A stretch of 64,000 nucleotides of DNA from Paracoccaceae bacterium (GCA_020637675.1 JACKKD010000003.1:372001-436000); one strand, 5' to 3'. Positions 35,841 to 45,448 are shown, numbered from the stretch's first letter. Notes: generated by a model from the sequence alone, not told the origin. Numbers and translations: made by a program.

Positions 35841-36836
35841 TCAGTCGGCGAAGCCGGGCGCCAGACGCATCTCGCCCACCGCGATGCCGCGCCGATTCCG
35901 TAGGGGGTCGGTCAGGTACTTCCCGACGACGGAATCGGCGGCGTCCAGCAGGCCCATCCGCACCAGCAGCGCGGTGATCGCGGCCTCCGAAGCCCGCGTG
36001 CCGCCGTCGACAATCTTCAGCGCGATCCCCTGCTTCCGCTCGGGCAGGATCGCCACGAACACGGCCTCGGCCCCGGTCTTGACCGCGGCCTTGCCGCCCA
36101 GGGCCCGCATCAGGTTGGTGCAGGCCCGGCCTTCTCCCGCGACCAGATCGGGATATGCAACCATCGCCCGCCAGAGCCGCGCCGCCGCCCTTTCGCGTGC
36201 CGAGCCCTCGGGGTTGGCCGCGGCGAACCCGGCCATCGCGCGGGCCAGCCCGTGCACCGAAGTCGCGAAATTGGGGGCCGAGCATCCGTCGATCCCGTAA
36301 CCCGGCGAGGCCTCGCCCGTCACCTCCTCGAAAGCCGCCCTTGCGGCCCGCTGCACGGGATGGTCGGGCTCGACATACTCCGGCCCCGCGCCCATGTGCT
36401 TGGTCAGCGTCAGGAAGCCGGCATGCTTGCCCGAGCAGTTGTTGTGGATCTGGCAGGGCGCGGCATCCGAACAGACCAGTTCCTTCCGCGCAGCCGGATC
36501 GTCCGGCATCTGTGTGCCGCAGCGCAAGTCCGCCTCGCCGAGACCCAGGCCCGTCAGCCAGCGCCCGACCGCCTCCGTGTGGACATGCGCGCCATTGTGG
36601 CTCGCGCAGGCGAGCGCAAGTTGCGCGCTGCCAAGACCGAAACGATCCGCTGCGCCGCTTTCCACAAGCGGCAACGCCTGGATCATCTTGCAGGACGAGC
36701 GGGGAAAGATGACCGCCGCTGGATCGCCCCAGGCCTCCACCACCTCGCCGCGCGCGTCGCAGACAACGGCATGCCCGGAATGGGCGCTTTCCAGCATCCC
36801 GCCGCGCCAGAGTTCGATCATCGGTATCGCCGGCAT
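35841..36836 (-). CDS. L-asparaginase, Rhizobium etli (class 3) type
   Basis: 331 residues of the asparaginase family unrelated to E. coli AnsA/AnsB. The known active-site elements are present: SSCK at 47-50 (SxxK-like Ser/Lys pair), Cys134 and Lys137 in NNCSGKHAGFL, and Cys185 in GYGIDGCSAPNF. It hydrolyses asparagine to aspartate and ammonia in the cytosol. No signal peptide is seen. The ATG at 36836 could be replaced by a Met five codons in. It is convergent with serB. Confidence 0.87.
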   Translation of the reverse strand: MPAIPMIELWRGGMLESAHSGHAVVCDARGEVVEAWGDPAAVIFPRSSCKMIQALPLVESGAADRFGLGSAQLALACASHNGAHVHTEAVGRWLTGLGLGEADLRCGTQMPDDPAARKELVCSDAAPCQIHNNCSGKHAGFLTLTKHMGAGPEYVEPDHPVQRAARAAFEEVTGEASPGYGIDGCSAPNFATSVHGLARAMAGFAAANPEGSARERAAARLWRAMVAYPDLVAGEGRACTNLMRALGGKAAVKTGAEAVFVAILPERKQGIALKIVDGGTRASEAAITALLVRMGLLDAADSVVGKYLTDPLRNRRGIAVGEMRLAPGFAD

Positions 36837-37028
36837 CTTCCCTCACCTTTGCGCGAATTTCCGCCTCCGGGGCTTTTCCCGCCTCGGGGATTCGCGCTAA
36901 GACCGGCATATCGAGTTGACGGGTTTCCCGCCATGCCCAAAGCGGCCGCGCGAAGCGGCGCCGGCCCCCGAGGGGTCGTCATTGCGGGCGGGATCGCCGG
37001 GGCGACGACAGCGGAGGCAGGTTACGAC

Positions 37029-37556
37029 ATGACTTCACCGATCTTGCGCGCGACGGGCGCTCTCTTTCTTGCGATTTCCACCGCAACGGGCGCACTTGCC
37101 CAGGTGTCCACCAACCGCGTGGCGGCGAATACGGACTGGAGCGTCTTCGTCGAGGAAGACCCCAAGGAATGCTGGGGTGTCACCGCGCCAAAGGAAACCG
37201 TGAACACAAAGGACGGCCAGGCCGTGTCGGTCCGGAGGGGCGACATCCTCCTTTTCGTTACCTACCGTCCAGGCGTCGCCGAGGGCGAGGTCTCCTTCTC
37301 CGGCGGCTACCCCTTCGCCAGCGGCTCCACGGTCTCGCTCGACATCGGCGGAACGGCCTTCGAGCTGTTCACGGAAGGCGAATGGGCCTGGTCGGGTTCG
37401 AAGGAGGACGACGCGAAGATCATCGCCGCCCTGAAGTCCGGCGCCTCGGCGGTGCTGACCGGGCGCTCCGGTCGCGGCACCCAGACGAAGGACACGTTCT
37501 CGCTCCTTGGTGTCAGCGCCGCGCTCGACGAGGCGAAAAAGCGGTGCGCCGGCTGA
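37029..37556 (+). CDS. Invasion-associated locus B (IalB) family protein
   Basis: 175 residues with a signal peptide (MTSPILRATGALFLAISTATGALA). The mature part has the IalB pattern: DWSVFVEEDPKECWGVTAP, VSFSGGYPFASGSTVSLDIGG, FELFTEGEWAWSGSKEDDAKIIAALKSG and a C-terminal F-S-L-x-G. Family members are periplasmic or outer-membrane proteins of unknown biochemical role. SD GGAGGCAGG precedes the ATG. It lies upstream of the flagellar genes but is separated by a CtrA-like site, so it is probably not part of that unit. Confidence 0.83.
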   Translation: MTSPILRATGALFLAISTATGALAQVSTNRVAANTDWSVFVEEDPKECWGVTAPKETVNTKDGQAVSVRRGDILLFVTYRPGVAEGEVSFSGGYPFASGSTVSLDIGGTAFELFTEGEWAWSGSKEDDAKIIAALKSGASAVLTGRSGRGTQTKDTFSLLGVSAALDEAKKRCAG

Positions 37557-37584
37557 GCCTCGCCGTGACGTCCGGCGACGAGGA

Positions 37585-37599
37585 TTAGGACGGTGTTAA
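37585..37599 (+). promoter_or_regulatory. CtrA-like box upstream of motB
   Basis: TTAG-N7-TTAA with spacer GACGGTG, one mismatch from the CtrA consensus TTAA-N7-TTAA. It ends 47 bases before the motB start. Confidence 0.5.
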
Positions 37600-37646
37600 A
37601 CCTCGCGCGCTAGACCTGTTCCCGGGTGAAAGGAACGGGTGGTGTA

Positions 37647-38498
37647 ATGGCCAGGCAGAAGAATGCCGCGCCAGTCATCATCAAGCGCAAGAAGGTCGTC
37701 GGCGGCGACGGGCACCACGGGGGGGCGTGGAAGGTTGCCTATGCCGACTTCGTGACTGCCATGATGGCCTTCTTCATGCTGATGTGGCTGCTGAACGCGA
37801 CGACAGAAAAACAGCGGAAGGGAATCGCGGACTATTTCAGCCCGACGATTCCGCTCAGCCGGATCTCGGGCGGCGGTGACGGGTCGTTCGGCGGCGACAG
37901 CGTCTTCTCGGAGGATCAGATCGCCCAGAACGGCACCGGCGCGTCGAACCTGCGCCCCTCGGCCGAGCGGCAGGCGCTCGGCCAGACCGGCACCGACAGC
38001 GCCGACACCGCCGACGCGGCCGCTGCCTTCGCCGAGGAGGCTCGGAGAATCGAAGAAGCCCTCATGGGCATCGGCGGCGAAAGCATGGTCAGCGAACAGG
38101 CGGCGCGTCACATCGTGACCCGCGTGACCGACGAGGGACTCATCGTCGAGCTCTTCGACCTTGACGACGAGCCGCTTTTCGAAGGCGACACCGACAGACC
38201 TGCGCCGATCACCGAGGAGATGGCCGGCGTCCTCGTGAAAGTCTTTGCCCTCGTGAAGAACGGTGTCGCCGTCGAGGGTCATATCCGGGCGCTTCCGGCC
38301 GTTCTGCGCGACAATCCCGCCTGGGACCTCTCCGCCGCGCGCGCGATGCGGATGAGAAGGCTCCTCGAGGCCGAGGGCTTCGCGCCTGCGCGGGTGCAGC
38401 GCGTCACCGGACATGGTGACCGGGCCCCCGCCGCGAAGAACCCGATGGCTCATCGCAACAATCGCCTGGAAGTCATTCTGCTGCGGTCAACCCGGTAA
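37647..38498 (+). CDS. motB: Flagellar stator protein MotB
   Basis: 283 residues. It has a basic N-terminus (IIKRKKVV), a single membrane segment with the proton-binding Asp34 (AYADFVTAMMAFFMLMWLLN), a plug/linker rich in Ser/Asp/Ala, and an OmpA-like peptidoglycan-binding domain at about 200-283 (GHIRALPA, AMRMRRLLEAEG, GHGDRAP, HRNNRLEVILL). It anchors the stator to murein. MotA is not in the window. The ATG at 37647 follows AAGGAACGG; a GTG at 37626 is a weaker alternative. It is followed by flgE after 93 bp with its own CtrA-like site. Confidence 0.92.
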   Translation: MARQKNAAPVIIKRKKVVGGDGHHGGAWKVAYADFVTAMMAFFMLMWLLNATTEKQRKGIADYFSPTIPLSRISGGGDGSFGGDSVFSEDQIAQNGTGASNLRPSAERQALGQTGTDSADTADAAAAFAEEARRIEEALMGIGGESMVSEQAARHIVTRVTDEGLIVELFDLDDEPLFEGDTDRPAPITEEMAGVLVKVFALVKNGVAVEGHIRALPAVLRDNPAWDLSAARAMRMRRLLEAEGFAPARVQRVTGHGDRAPAAKNPMAHRNNRLEVILLRSTR

Positions 38499-38518
38499 TG
38501 TTCGCCGGATCTGATCCG

Positions 38519-38533
38519 TTAGGGCGATGTTAA
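38519..38533 (+). promoter_or_regulatory. CtrA-like box upstream of flgE
   Basis: TTAG-N7-TTAA with spacer GGCGATG, the same mismatch and similar distance (58 bases) to the start codon as the site before motB. Confidence 0.5.
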
Positions 38534-38591
38534 GCCGCCGCGCTGCAAGGTGGGCCGAAAGACGGGACACAGCAGCAGAAAGGCGGCAACC

Positions 38592-39893
38592 ATGTCCATT
38601 TCGTCCTCACTCAATGCCGGCGTCGCGGGTCTCAGCGCCAATGCGACGCGGCTTGCGACGATATCCGACAACATCGCCAACTCCGGCACCTACGGATACA
38701 AGCGCGCCTCGGCGGATTTCGAAAACTTCGTGATCAACCAGGCGCGCAGCGCCGGCACCTATTCGGCGGGTGGGGTGCGCGCATCTTCGTCGCGACTGAT
38801 CGACGAACACGGCGCCCTCGTGGCGACGTCGAACGCGCTCGACCTCGCCGTCGCCGGCCGAGGCATGCTTCCGGTCACGACCGAACTCGACGCGACCGGG
38901 GGCGAACGTGCGCTCATGATGACTACGACGGGTGCCTTCCGTCCCGATGCCGACGGCGTACTCAAGACCGAATCCGGGCTCGTCCTGCTCGGCTGGCCCG
39001 CCAACGCGGACGGCAGCATCCCGATCCTTCCGCGCGACACGGTCGCAGGGCTGCAACCGGTGGTTATCAACGCCAACCAGACGGCCGGCGATCCGACCAC
39101 CACGATGAGCCTCGGCGTCAATCTGCCCGCAACCGAAACCGAATACGGCAGCGCGGGCACACCGCTTCCCCTCTCGATCGAGTATTTCGGCAACCTGGGC
39201 ACATCCGAAACGCTCGACATCACCTTCACGCCGACCCTGCCGGCGTCGGGCGCATCCAACACCTGGACAATGGAGATCCGCGACTCCGCCCAGGGAGGCG
39301 CCGTGATCGGCCAGTACACATTGACGTTCGACGATACGCGGGCGAATGGCGGCACGTTGTCTTCGGTCACGACGCTCACCGGCGGCCCATATGACCCCGT
39401 GACCGGAACCCTCAACCTAACCGTCGCCGGAGGACCGTTGTCGGCGACGATCGGCAAGCTTGGCGACGTCAACGGGCTGACGCAGCTCTCGGACAGCTTT
39501 GCACCGACTTCGATCACCAAGGACGGCTCGCCGGTCGGCAACCTCACGGCTGTGGAGGTCGATGACCAGGGATACATCACCGCCACCTACGACACAGGCT
39601 TCACGCGCCGGATCTACCACATCCCGGTGGTTGACGTTCCGAACCCGAACGGCTTGATCGCGATGAACAACCAGACCTTCCGGGTCTCGCCCGATTCCGG
39701 TTCCTTCTACCTGTGGAACGCGGGCGATGGCCCGACCGGAGGTATTGTGGGCTACGCGCGCGAAGGCTCCACGACCGACGTGGCCGCCGAACTGACGGCC
39801 CTGATCCAGACGCAGCGCGCCTACTCCTCGAATGCCAAGGTCATCCAGACGGTAGACGAGATGCTGCAGGAAACCACCAACATCAAGCGCTGA
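38592..39893 (+). CDS. flgE: Flagellar hook protein FlgE
   Basis: 433 residues. The N-terminus has the rod/hook signature SLNAGVAGLSANATRLATISDNIANSGTYGYKR (given in part) and the C-terminus the matching helix AELTALIQTQRAYSSNAKVIQTVDEMLQETTNI. The middle contains the hook-type beta domains. These conserved ends assemble the polymerising coiled coils of the hook. The ATG at 38592 follows AGGCGGCAACC. It is the first gene of flgE-K-L-I, 37 bp from flgK. Confidence 0.93.
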   Translation: MSISSSLNAGVAGLSANATRLATISDNIANSGTYGYKRASADFENFVINQARSAGTYSAGGVRASSSRLIDEHGALVATSNALDLAVAGRGMLPVTTELDATGGERALMMTTTGAFRPDADGVLKTESGLVLLGWPANADGSIPILPRDTVAGLQPVVINANQTAGDPTTTMSLGVNLPATETEYGSAGTPLPLSIEYFGNLGTSETLDITFTPTLPASGASNTWTMEIRDSAQGGAVIGQYTLTFDDTRANGGTLSSVTTLTGGPYDPVTGTLNLTVAGGPLSATIGKLGDVNGLTQLSDSFAPTSITKDGSPVGNLTAVEVDDQGYITATYDTGFTRRIYHIPVVDVPNPNGLIAMNNQTFRVSPDSGSFYLWNAGDGPTGGIVGYAREGSTTDVAAELTALIQTQRAYSSNAKVIQTVDEMLQETTNIKR

Positions 39894-39930
39894 GGACGAG
39901 CAACTTGGCACGTTCTCGGGAGGCTGAGGC

Positions 39931-41385
39931 ATGAGCCTGTCCGCATCGCTCGCGAATGCACTCACCGGGCTGACGGCGTCCGCCCGGGCCGCCTCCGTCG
40001 TGTCGTCCAACGTCTCGAACGCGCTGACCGAAGGCTACGCGCGGCGTGAGCTCCACCTCTCGCCGCAGTCGGTGGGTGGCCGCGGCGCCGGCGTCAGGGT
40101 CGACGGCGTGACCCGCGTCGTGGACCGCACACTCCTGACCGACCGCCGGCTTGCGGACGGCGAGGCGGGGAATGCGCGTCTCAAAAGCGGATTCCTGGCC
40201 CGGATCGAGGGAATGACCGGCACACCGGAGGATGCGGGGTCGCTGTCAGCGCGCGTCGCCACGCTGGAGTCGGCGTTGATCCAGGCCGCGAGCCGGCCCG
40301 ACAGCCAGGCACGGCTGCAAGGCGCCGTCGATGCCGCGACCGGACTTGCCGGCCATCTCAATGCGCTGTCCGACGCCCTCCAGCGGGAACGGATGAATGC
40401 CGATGCCGGGATCTCGGCACAGGTTCGCACGCTGAACGAGTCGCTTTCGGGCATCGACCGGCTCAACGACGAAATCCTCGCCGCCGCTGCCTCGGGTCAC
40501 GACGCGACGGCGCTGATGGACCAGCGTCAGACACTGGTGGACCGGGTGGCGGCAATCGTTCCGGTGCGAGAAGTGGCGCGAGAGCATGACCAGATCTCGC
40601 TCTACACCACCGGCGGGGCGATCCTCCTCGAGGGCAACCCTGCCGTCATCGGCTTCTCGGCCGCAGGCGTGATCACCCCCGACATGACGATCGGATCAGG
40701 AGCCCTTTCGGGGTTCACGATCAACGGTCTCGCGGTACCATCCTCGGATTCCGGTGCCCTCGGCGGCGGAACGCTCGGCGCCCTCGTCGCGATCCGGGAC
40801 GATCTCGCGCCGGCCGCGCAGGTCCAACTCGACGCGGTTGCCCGTGATCTCGTGGAGCGATTTGAAAGTCCCGCAATCGACCCGACACGCGGCCCCGGAC
40901 AGCCGGGACTGTTCACCGACAACGGTGCGGCTTTCGATCCCCTGATCGAGGAGGGCCTCGCAGGACGCATCGCGCTGAACGCGCTTGTCGATCCGCGCCA
41001 GGGTGGCCAGCTCTGGAGGCTTCGCGACGGACTCGGTGCCGCCGCGCCGGGTAGCGTGGGCGATGCCACGCTTCTTCAGAGCCTCGGCACCGCGTTGTCG
41101 GTAGCCCGTTCTCCCGCGTCCGGAAACTTCGTCGGTGCAGCGCGATCCGCCTCCGGCCTTGCCGCCGATGTCCTGTCAGGGTTCGCCATCTCGCGCCAGT
41201 CCGCCGAGGCGCGCGAAAGCTTCGCCACCGCCCGCCACGACGCGCTAAAGGAAATGCAGCTCGCCCAGGGCGTCGATACCGACGCGGAGATGCAGACCCT
41301 TCTGATGGTCGAGCAGGCCTATGCTGCAAATGCGCGTGTGGTCCAGGTGATCGATGATCTCATCCAGCAACTGATCGGGCTCTGA
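39931..41385 (+). CDS. flgK: Flagellar hook-associated protein FlgK (HAP1)
   Basis: 484 residues. The N-terminus SLSASLANALTGLTASARAASVVSSNVSNALTEGYARRE is that of hook-filament junction proteins, and the C-terminus ends VEQAYAANARVVQVIDDLIQQLIGL. NDEILAAAASGHDATALMDQRQTLVDRVA is a recognisable FlgK block. It caps the hook to start the filament junction with FlgL. SD GGGAGGC. The protein is shorter than enterobacterial FlgK (about 550), as usual in Rhodobacterales. Confidence 0.92.
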   Translation: MSLSASLANALTGLTASARAASVVSSNVSNALTEGYARRELHLSPQSVGGRGAGVRVDGVTRVVDRTLLTDRRLADGEAGNARLKSGFLARIEGMTGTPEDAGSLSARVATLESALIQAASRPDSQARLQGAVDAATGLAGHLNALSDALQRERMNADAGISAQVRTLNESLSGIDRLNDEILAAAASGHDATALMDQRQTLVDRVAAIVPVREVAREHDQISLYTTGGAILLEGNPAVIGFSAAGVITPDMTIGSGALSGFTINGLAVPSSDSGALGGGTLGALVAIRDDLAPAAQVQLDAVARDLVERFESPAIDPTRGPGQPGLFTDNGAAFDPLIEEGLAGRIALNALVDPRQGGQLWRLRDGLGAAAPGSVGDATLLQSLGTALSVARSPASGNFVGAARSASGLAADVLSGFAISRQSAEARESFATARHDALKEMQLAQGVDTDAEMQTLLMVEQAYAANARVVQVIDDLIQQLIGL

Positions 41386-41388
41386 GCG

Positions 41389-42405
41389 ATGCATTACCTT
41401 TCCGTCGGCGACTTGGCCCAAGCCTACCAGATGCGCCGCCACAACGCGGCGCTCCAGACCCACCTCGCCCGGCTGACCGAGGAAATGACGACCGGCGTCC
41501 GCTCCGACCTCGCCGAGGCGGTATCCGGTGATTTCCGCGCGCTCGCCGGGCTCGACCGCTCCCTCGCGACGCTCGCGGCCTACAAGACCGCCACCGACGA
41601 GGCCGCACTCCTGACCCAGACGGTGCAGTCCGCGCTGGAGACCGTGCAGGAACTGGCGACCGATCTGGGCCCCGGCCTCCTTTCCGCCGCAACGACCGGA
41701 ACCCCCACGCTGATGGACACCACAGCCGGGGACGCGCGGCAGAAGTTCGCCTCCGTGGTCTCGGCGCTGAACACCCAGGTGGCCGACCGGTATCTCTTGT
41801 CCGGAACGGCAACCGACCGGAAACCGATCGCCGACGCCGATTCGATCCTTTCGGCGCTGGGCGTCGCGACCGCGGGCCAGGTAACCGCTGCGGGGGTCGC
41901 CTCCGCCGTCGCCGCCTGGTTCGACGCGCCGTCCGGCGGCGGCGGATTCCTCGACGCGGCATATGGCGGCGCTGCGGCGCCGTTTGCGCCCTTCGGGATC
42001 GGCGCGGGCGAGTCGGCCACGATGGACCTGACGGCCGCGGACCCGGCAATCCGGGATCTTCTCGAAGGCTTCGCTCTCGGTGCGCTTGTGGCCGAGGGCA
42101 CCCTTTCGGGCGATGACGCAGGGCGGGCCGTCCTGCTGCGGCGTTCCGGCGAGGCGCTCCTCGCTGCCGGCAACGACATGGCGGCGGTGCGCGCCCGTGT
42201 CGGCTCCGTCGAAGCGCGGATCGCCGGCGCCAGCGCCCGCAATGCGGCCGAGGCTTCTGCGCTGCAGATCGCGCGGAACGGTCTCGTCGCCGCCGATCCC
42301 TACGACACGGCGACTGCGATCCAGGCCGTGCAGACCCAGATTGAGACGCTCTACACGCTCACCGCGCGTCTGTCGCGCCTGTCACTCACGGATTATCTCG
42401 GATGA
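41389..42405 (+). CDS. flgL: Flagellar hook-associated protein FlgL (HAP3)
   Basis: 338 residues with a flagellin-like N-terminus (YLSVGDLAQAYQMRRHNAALQTHLARLTEEMTTG, in part) and C-terminal helix (TATAIQAVQTQIETLYTLTARLSRLSLTDYL). It forms the junction between FlgK and the flagellin filament. The start is three bases after the flgK stop and the stop overlaps flgI by four bases, so translation is coupled through the operon. Confidence 0.9.
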   Translation: MHYLSVGDLAQAYQMRRHNAALQTHLARLTEEMTTGVRSDLAEAVSGDFRALAGLDRSLATLAAYKTATDEAALLTQTVQSALETVQELATDLGPGLLSAATTGTPTLMDTTAGDARQKFASVVSALNTQVADRYLLSGTATDRKPIADADSILSALGVATAGQVTAAGVASAVAAWFDAPSGGGGFLDAAYGGAAAPFAPFGIGAGESATMDLTAADPAIRDLLEGFALGALVAEGTLSGDDAGRAVLLRRSGEALLAAGNDMAAVRARVGSVEARIAGASARNAAEASALQIARNGLVAADPYDTATAIQAVQTQIETLYTLTARLSRLSLTDYLG

Positions 42406-43499
42406 GAACGCTCCTCGCCTTCGCTCTGGTCTTGCTTGCCGGTGCTGCCGCGGCGACGCCGGTCCGGATCAAGGACCTGGTCGAATTCGACGGCGTGCGC
42501 GGCAACGATCTCGTCGGTTACGGCCTCGTTGTCGGTCTCAATGGCACCGGGGACGGCCTGCGCAATGCGCCCTTCACCGAGGAGATCATGGCCAACATCC
42601 TCGAGCGGCTCGGGGTGAACGTCACGGGCGAGAACATGCGTCCGAAGAACGTGGCCGCGGTCTTCGTCACCGCGACGCTCCCTCCCTTCGCGCGCGCCGG
42701 CAGTCAGATCGACGTCACGGTCTCGGCGATCGGGGACGCAAAAAGCCTGCTCGGCGGGACACTCGTGATGACACCGCTCAATGCCGCCGACGGCGAGATC
42801 TATGCAGTCGCGCAGGGAACGATCATCGCCGGCGGCGCCTCGGCCGAGGGGGCGGCGGCGAGCGTCACGCAAGGGGTGCCGACGTCCGGCAGCATCCCGG
42901 CAGGGGCGCGGGTGGAGCGCGAGATCGCCTTCGACTTCGGCGGGCTGAACGCCGTGCGCCTCGCGCTCCGCTCACCCGATTTCACCACTGCCGGCCGGAT
43001 CGAGGAGGTGATCAACGCGGAGTTCGGGCGCCGGGTTGCCGAAATGACCGATGCGGGTACCGTCGCGCTCGACATCGGCGCAACGCGCATGGGCTCGCCC
43101 GCACATGCGCTCGGCCGTATCGAAAACCTGCTTATCGAACCGGAGCGACGCGCCCGCGTCGTGGTGGACCAGCGTTCCGGAACGATCGTCATGGGGGCGG
43201 ACGTCCGCATCAGCCGCGTCGCGGTCAGCCAGGGAAACCTCACCCTGAAGATCGAGGAGGCGCCGCTCGTCGTGCAGCCCAATCCCTTCGCCCAGGGCGA
43301 CACGGTCGTCGTGCCCCGCTCTTCCGCCGCGATCGAGGAGGAACCCGGAATCGGCATGGCCGAGATCTCGGATGCCTCGTCGCTGTCGGAGGTCGTGGCA
43401 GGCCTCAATGCCCTCGGAGTGTCCCCGCGCGACATGATCGACATCCTGAAGAGCATCAACGTCGCGGGCGCACTACACGCGGAATTCGTCGTGCGCTAG
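42402..43499 (+). CDS. flgI: Flagellar P-ring protein FlgI
   Basis: 365 residues. Signal peptide MRTLLAFALVLLAGAAAATP is followed directly by the strongly conserved VRIKDLVEFDGVRGNDLVGYGLVVGLNGTGDG (in part), and MRPKNVAAVFVTATLPPFARAGSQIDVTVSAIGDA-type blocks follow. It forms the periplasmic bushing ring around the rod. Its ATG overlaps the flgL stop. All conserved parts are present and the gene ends the flagellar unit in this window. Confidence 0.95.
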   Translation: MRTLLAFALVLLAGAAAATPVRIKDLVEFDGVRGNDLVGYGLVVGLNGTGDGLRNAPFTEEIMANILERLGVNVTGENMRPKNVAAVFVTATLPPFARAGSQIDVTVSAIGDAKSLLGGTLVMTPLNAADGEIYAVAQGTIIAGGASAEGAAASVTQGVPTSGSIPAGARVEREIAFDFGGLNAVRLALRSPDFTTAGRIEEVINAEFGRRVAEMTDAGTVALDIGATRMGSPAHALGRIENLLIEPERRARVVVDQRSGTIVMGADVRISRVAVSQGNLTLKIEEAPLVVQPNPFAQGDTVVVPRSSAAIEEEPGIGMAEISDASSLSEVVAGLNALGVSPRDMIDILKSINVAGALHAEFVVR

Positions 43500-43553
43500 C
43501 AGGCGCGTTCGGCGGACCGTGGCGGCGGAAACCGTCGAGACCCGGGCATCTCC

Positions 43554-45272
43554 CTAACCTCCGTAACCGGGCGGCAGGAAGAGCTCGGCCGAAGCCCGCA
43601 GCGCCTCCACATGCTGCTCGCGCCGATAGGCGGCAAGGGCCTGACGCCGGTCATCGTTGACGACGGGCATGTCTTCGAAGGGCCAGGTCACCAGCCATAC
43701 CCGCGCGTCGGGATTGCCCTGAAGCGCGGCTTCGTAGTCCGCGAAGACGTAGCGCGCCTCGGGCAGGTAGTAGTAGAGCGGTGCCTCTGTCCAGCTCTTG
43801 TCCAGAACAAGGATCAGATCGTCCGGCCGGTAGTACGGCATCATCGCGGCCACGACGGACTTGTAGTCGCGCGGCGAGCCCGGCTTGGCAAAGGAATAGG
43901 GGACGCTCGCGGCAAAGGCCCCGATCAGGGCAACCGTCGCCCCCAGGCGCGGCAATCTCGCCCCAATACCTGCGGCCGCCCCGGCAACGAGGATCACGAG
44001 GTAGGGCACGAAGATGAGGAAGGCGCGGCTCGCAAGGATGGCAACCTTCGCCGAAAGGACAAAAAGGATAAGCGGCGCGACGAGACCGAGCAGGATGACA
44101 AGGAGTCGCGGGCCGGCGGTCTGGGCGCGCCAGCGGACGAACAATGCGCTCCGCGACAGGCCGTGTCCCAATGCCTGGGCAGCCGCGGGCAGCCAGAGAG
44201 CGAGGATCGGCCCGGCGCTGACCACCATGAGGGCCTCGTTTCGATGCAGGGCGATCCGCGCGAGCCAGACCATGAAGCCCGAAACGACCAGGGCCAGGCC
44301 CGGGGGAAACCACCGCGGCAGGTTCTCGCCGCCTCCCGCCGGACTCGGCTGGCGTGCGCGGGTGACGCATCCCCAGGCAACGAGGCCAAGCCCGGCGACC
44401 AGCAGCGCGACGGCGGCAGCCATGGGAATCGCCAGGGCCGGCATGGCGTTGCGATCCGTCGCGAAGAGAAATCCGAAGGTGAGGTACTCGCGGAGGAACT
44501 CCGGCGCCGCTTGCTCGACGGCGCCGTGCCGCGCGCGATAGACCGAATGGAGAAGCTCCGGAGCCGAGAGCATGACGGCGACGGCCTGCAGCTGGATCGC
44601 CGGATGGACGCCGGAAAACCGCGCGCGAACCAGATCGCCCCAGCGAAAGGGCTGCATCGGCAGCGCCAGCGTCGCCCATACGATCTGGATGCCGAGAAGC
44701 GGCCAGACGAATTCGACCGATCCGGCGGTCGCGACGACGGACAGGACGTATCCTGCGCCCGTCAGACCTCGTCGGCCAGAACCGTAGACGAAGGCGAGCA
44801 GGAGCGCGGTGGACAGAAGACCGAAGAACGCCCCCGCGGCGTACATTCTTGCCGACTGGCTGAGGAACAGATGGAAGCCGTGCAAGGCCAGGAGACTTGC
44901 CGCAAGCGCGCCCGCGGGCGCGCCGTAGGCACGCCTGCCCAGCACGAAGGCGAGCCAGACGGATGCGGCCCCGAGTACGGCCGACGGCAGGCGCAGCGCC
45001 CATTCCGAGACGCCGGCAAGGCCGGTCCAGAGAAACATTGCGAGATACCAGCCCATCGGATGCGGCTCATCGTGAAAGTGCATCGACAGTGTCTCGCTCC
45101 AGTTCAGCCGGGGCGGCGGGACGGAATGGATGGGTGGCAAGGGAATGCCGGGCACGTAGACTTCCGGATGACTGACGGAGCGGAGGTCGAGGTCATAGAG
45201 CCTGAGCGCCAGCGCGGCCACGACCGCTCCAAGCGCGATGCCCGTCCAGGCGCGCGATCGTACCATTGTCAT
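43554..45272 (-). CDS. GT39-like membrane glycosyltransferase
   Basis: About 572 residues with roughly ten to twelve hydrophobic segments and, between segments 1 and 2, the HFHDEPHPMGWYLAMFLWTGLAG stretch in which acidic and His residues resemble the periplasmic loop of PMT/ArnT-like (GT39/GT83) enzymes. The C-terminal 120 residues (DLILVLDKSWTEAPLYYYLP) are soluble and periplasmic. Such enzymes transfer a sugar from a lipid carrier to lipid A, protein or cell wall glycan. Acceptor unknown. I prefer the ATG at 45272 or 45266; an upstream ATG at 45308 would add twelve residues. It ends close to convergent flgI and is divergent from the lipid A genes. Confidence 0.75.
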   Translation of the reverse strand: MTMVRSRAWTGIALGAVVAALALRLYDLDLRSVSHPEVYVPGIPLPPIHSVPPPRLNWSETLSMHFHDEPHPMGWYLAMFLWTGLAGVSEWALRLPSAVLGAASVWLAFVLGRRAYGAPAGALAASLLALHGFHLFLSQSARMYAAGAFFGLLSTALLLAFVYGSGRRGLTGAGYVLSVVATAGSVEFVWPLLGIQIVWATLALPMQPFRWGDLVRARFSGVHPAIQLQAVAVMLSAPELLHSVYRARHGAVEQAAPEFLREYLTFGFLFATDRNAMPALAIPMAAAVALLVAGLGLVAWGCVTRARQPSPAGGGENLPRWFPPGLALVVSGFMVWLARIALHRNEALMVVSAGPILALWLPAAAQALGHGLSRSALFVRWRAQTAGPRLLVILLGLVAPLILFVLSAKVAILASRAFLIFVPYLVILVAGAAAGIGARLPRLGATVALIGAFAASVPYSFAKPGSPRDYKSVVAAMMPYYRPDDLILVLDKSWTEAPLYYYLPEARYVFADYEAALQGNPDARVWLVTWPFEDMPVVNDDRRQALAAYRREQHVEALRASAELFLPPGYGG

Positions 45273-45351
45273 CGGTGCCAGGACCTTCCCCACGGGCGAG
45301 CAAAGCAAACGTTCTCACCATGCGACCCTAACCGGGATGCCTGCAAGAACA

Positions 45352-45365
45352 TTGATCCGGGTCAA
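45352..45365. promoter_or_regulatory. Near-consensus FNR/FixK-like dyad
   Basis: TTGATCCGGGTCAA, one base from TTGAT-N4-ATCAA, in the intergenic space between the GT39-like gene and DUF4170-waaA-lpxK. The -10 position is not obvious in either direction, so this is only a candidate. Confidence 0.3.
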
Positions 45366-45448
45366 CCCTGTGCGGCTCGGCGCCTTGAGGCGGCCCGACG
45401 CATCGCTTAGGTTGGCTTTCGACATGTCGTTTCACGCGGGAGAGTCCC

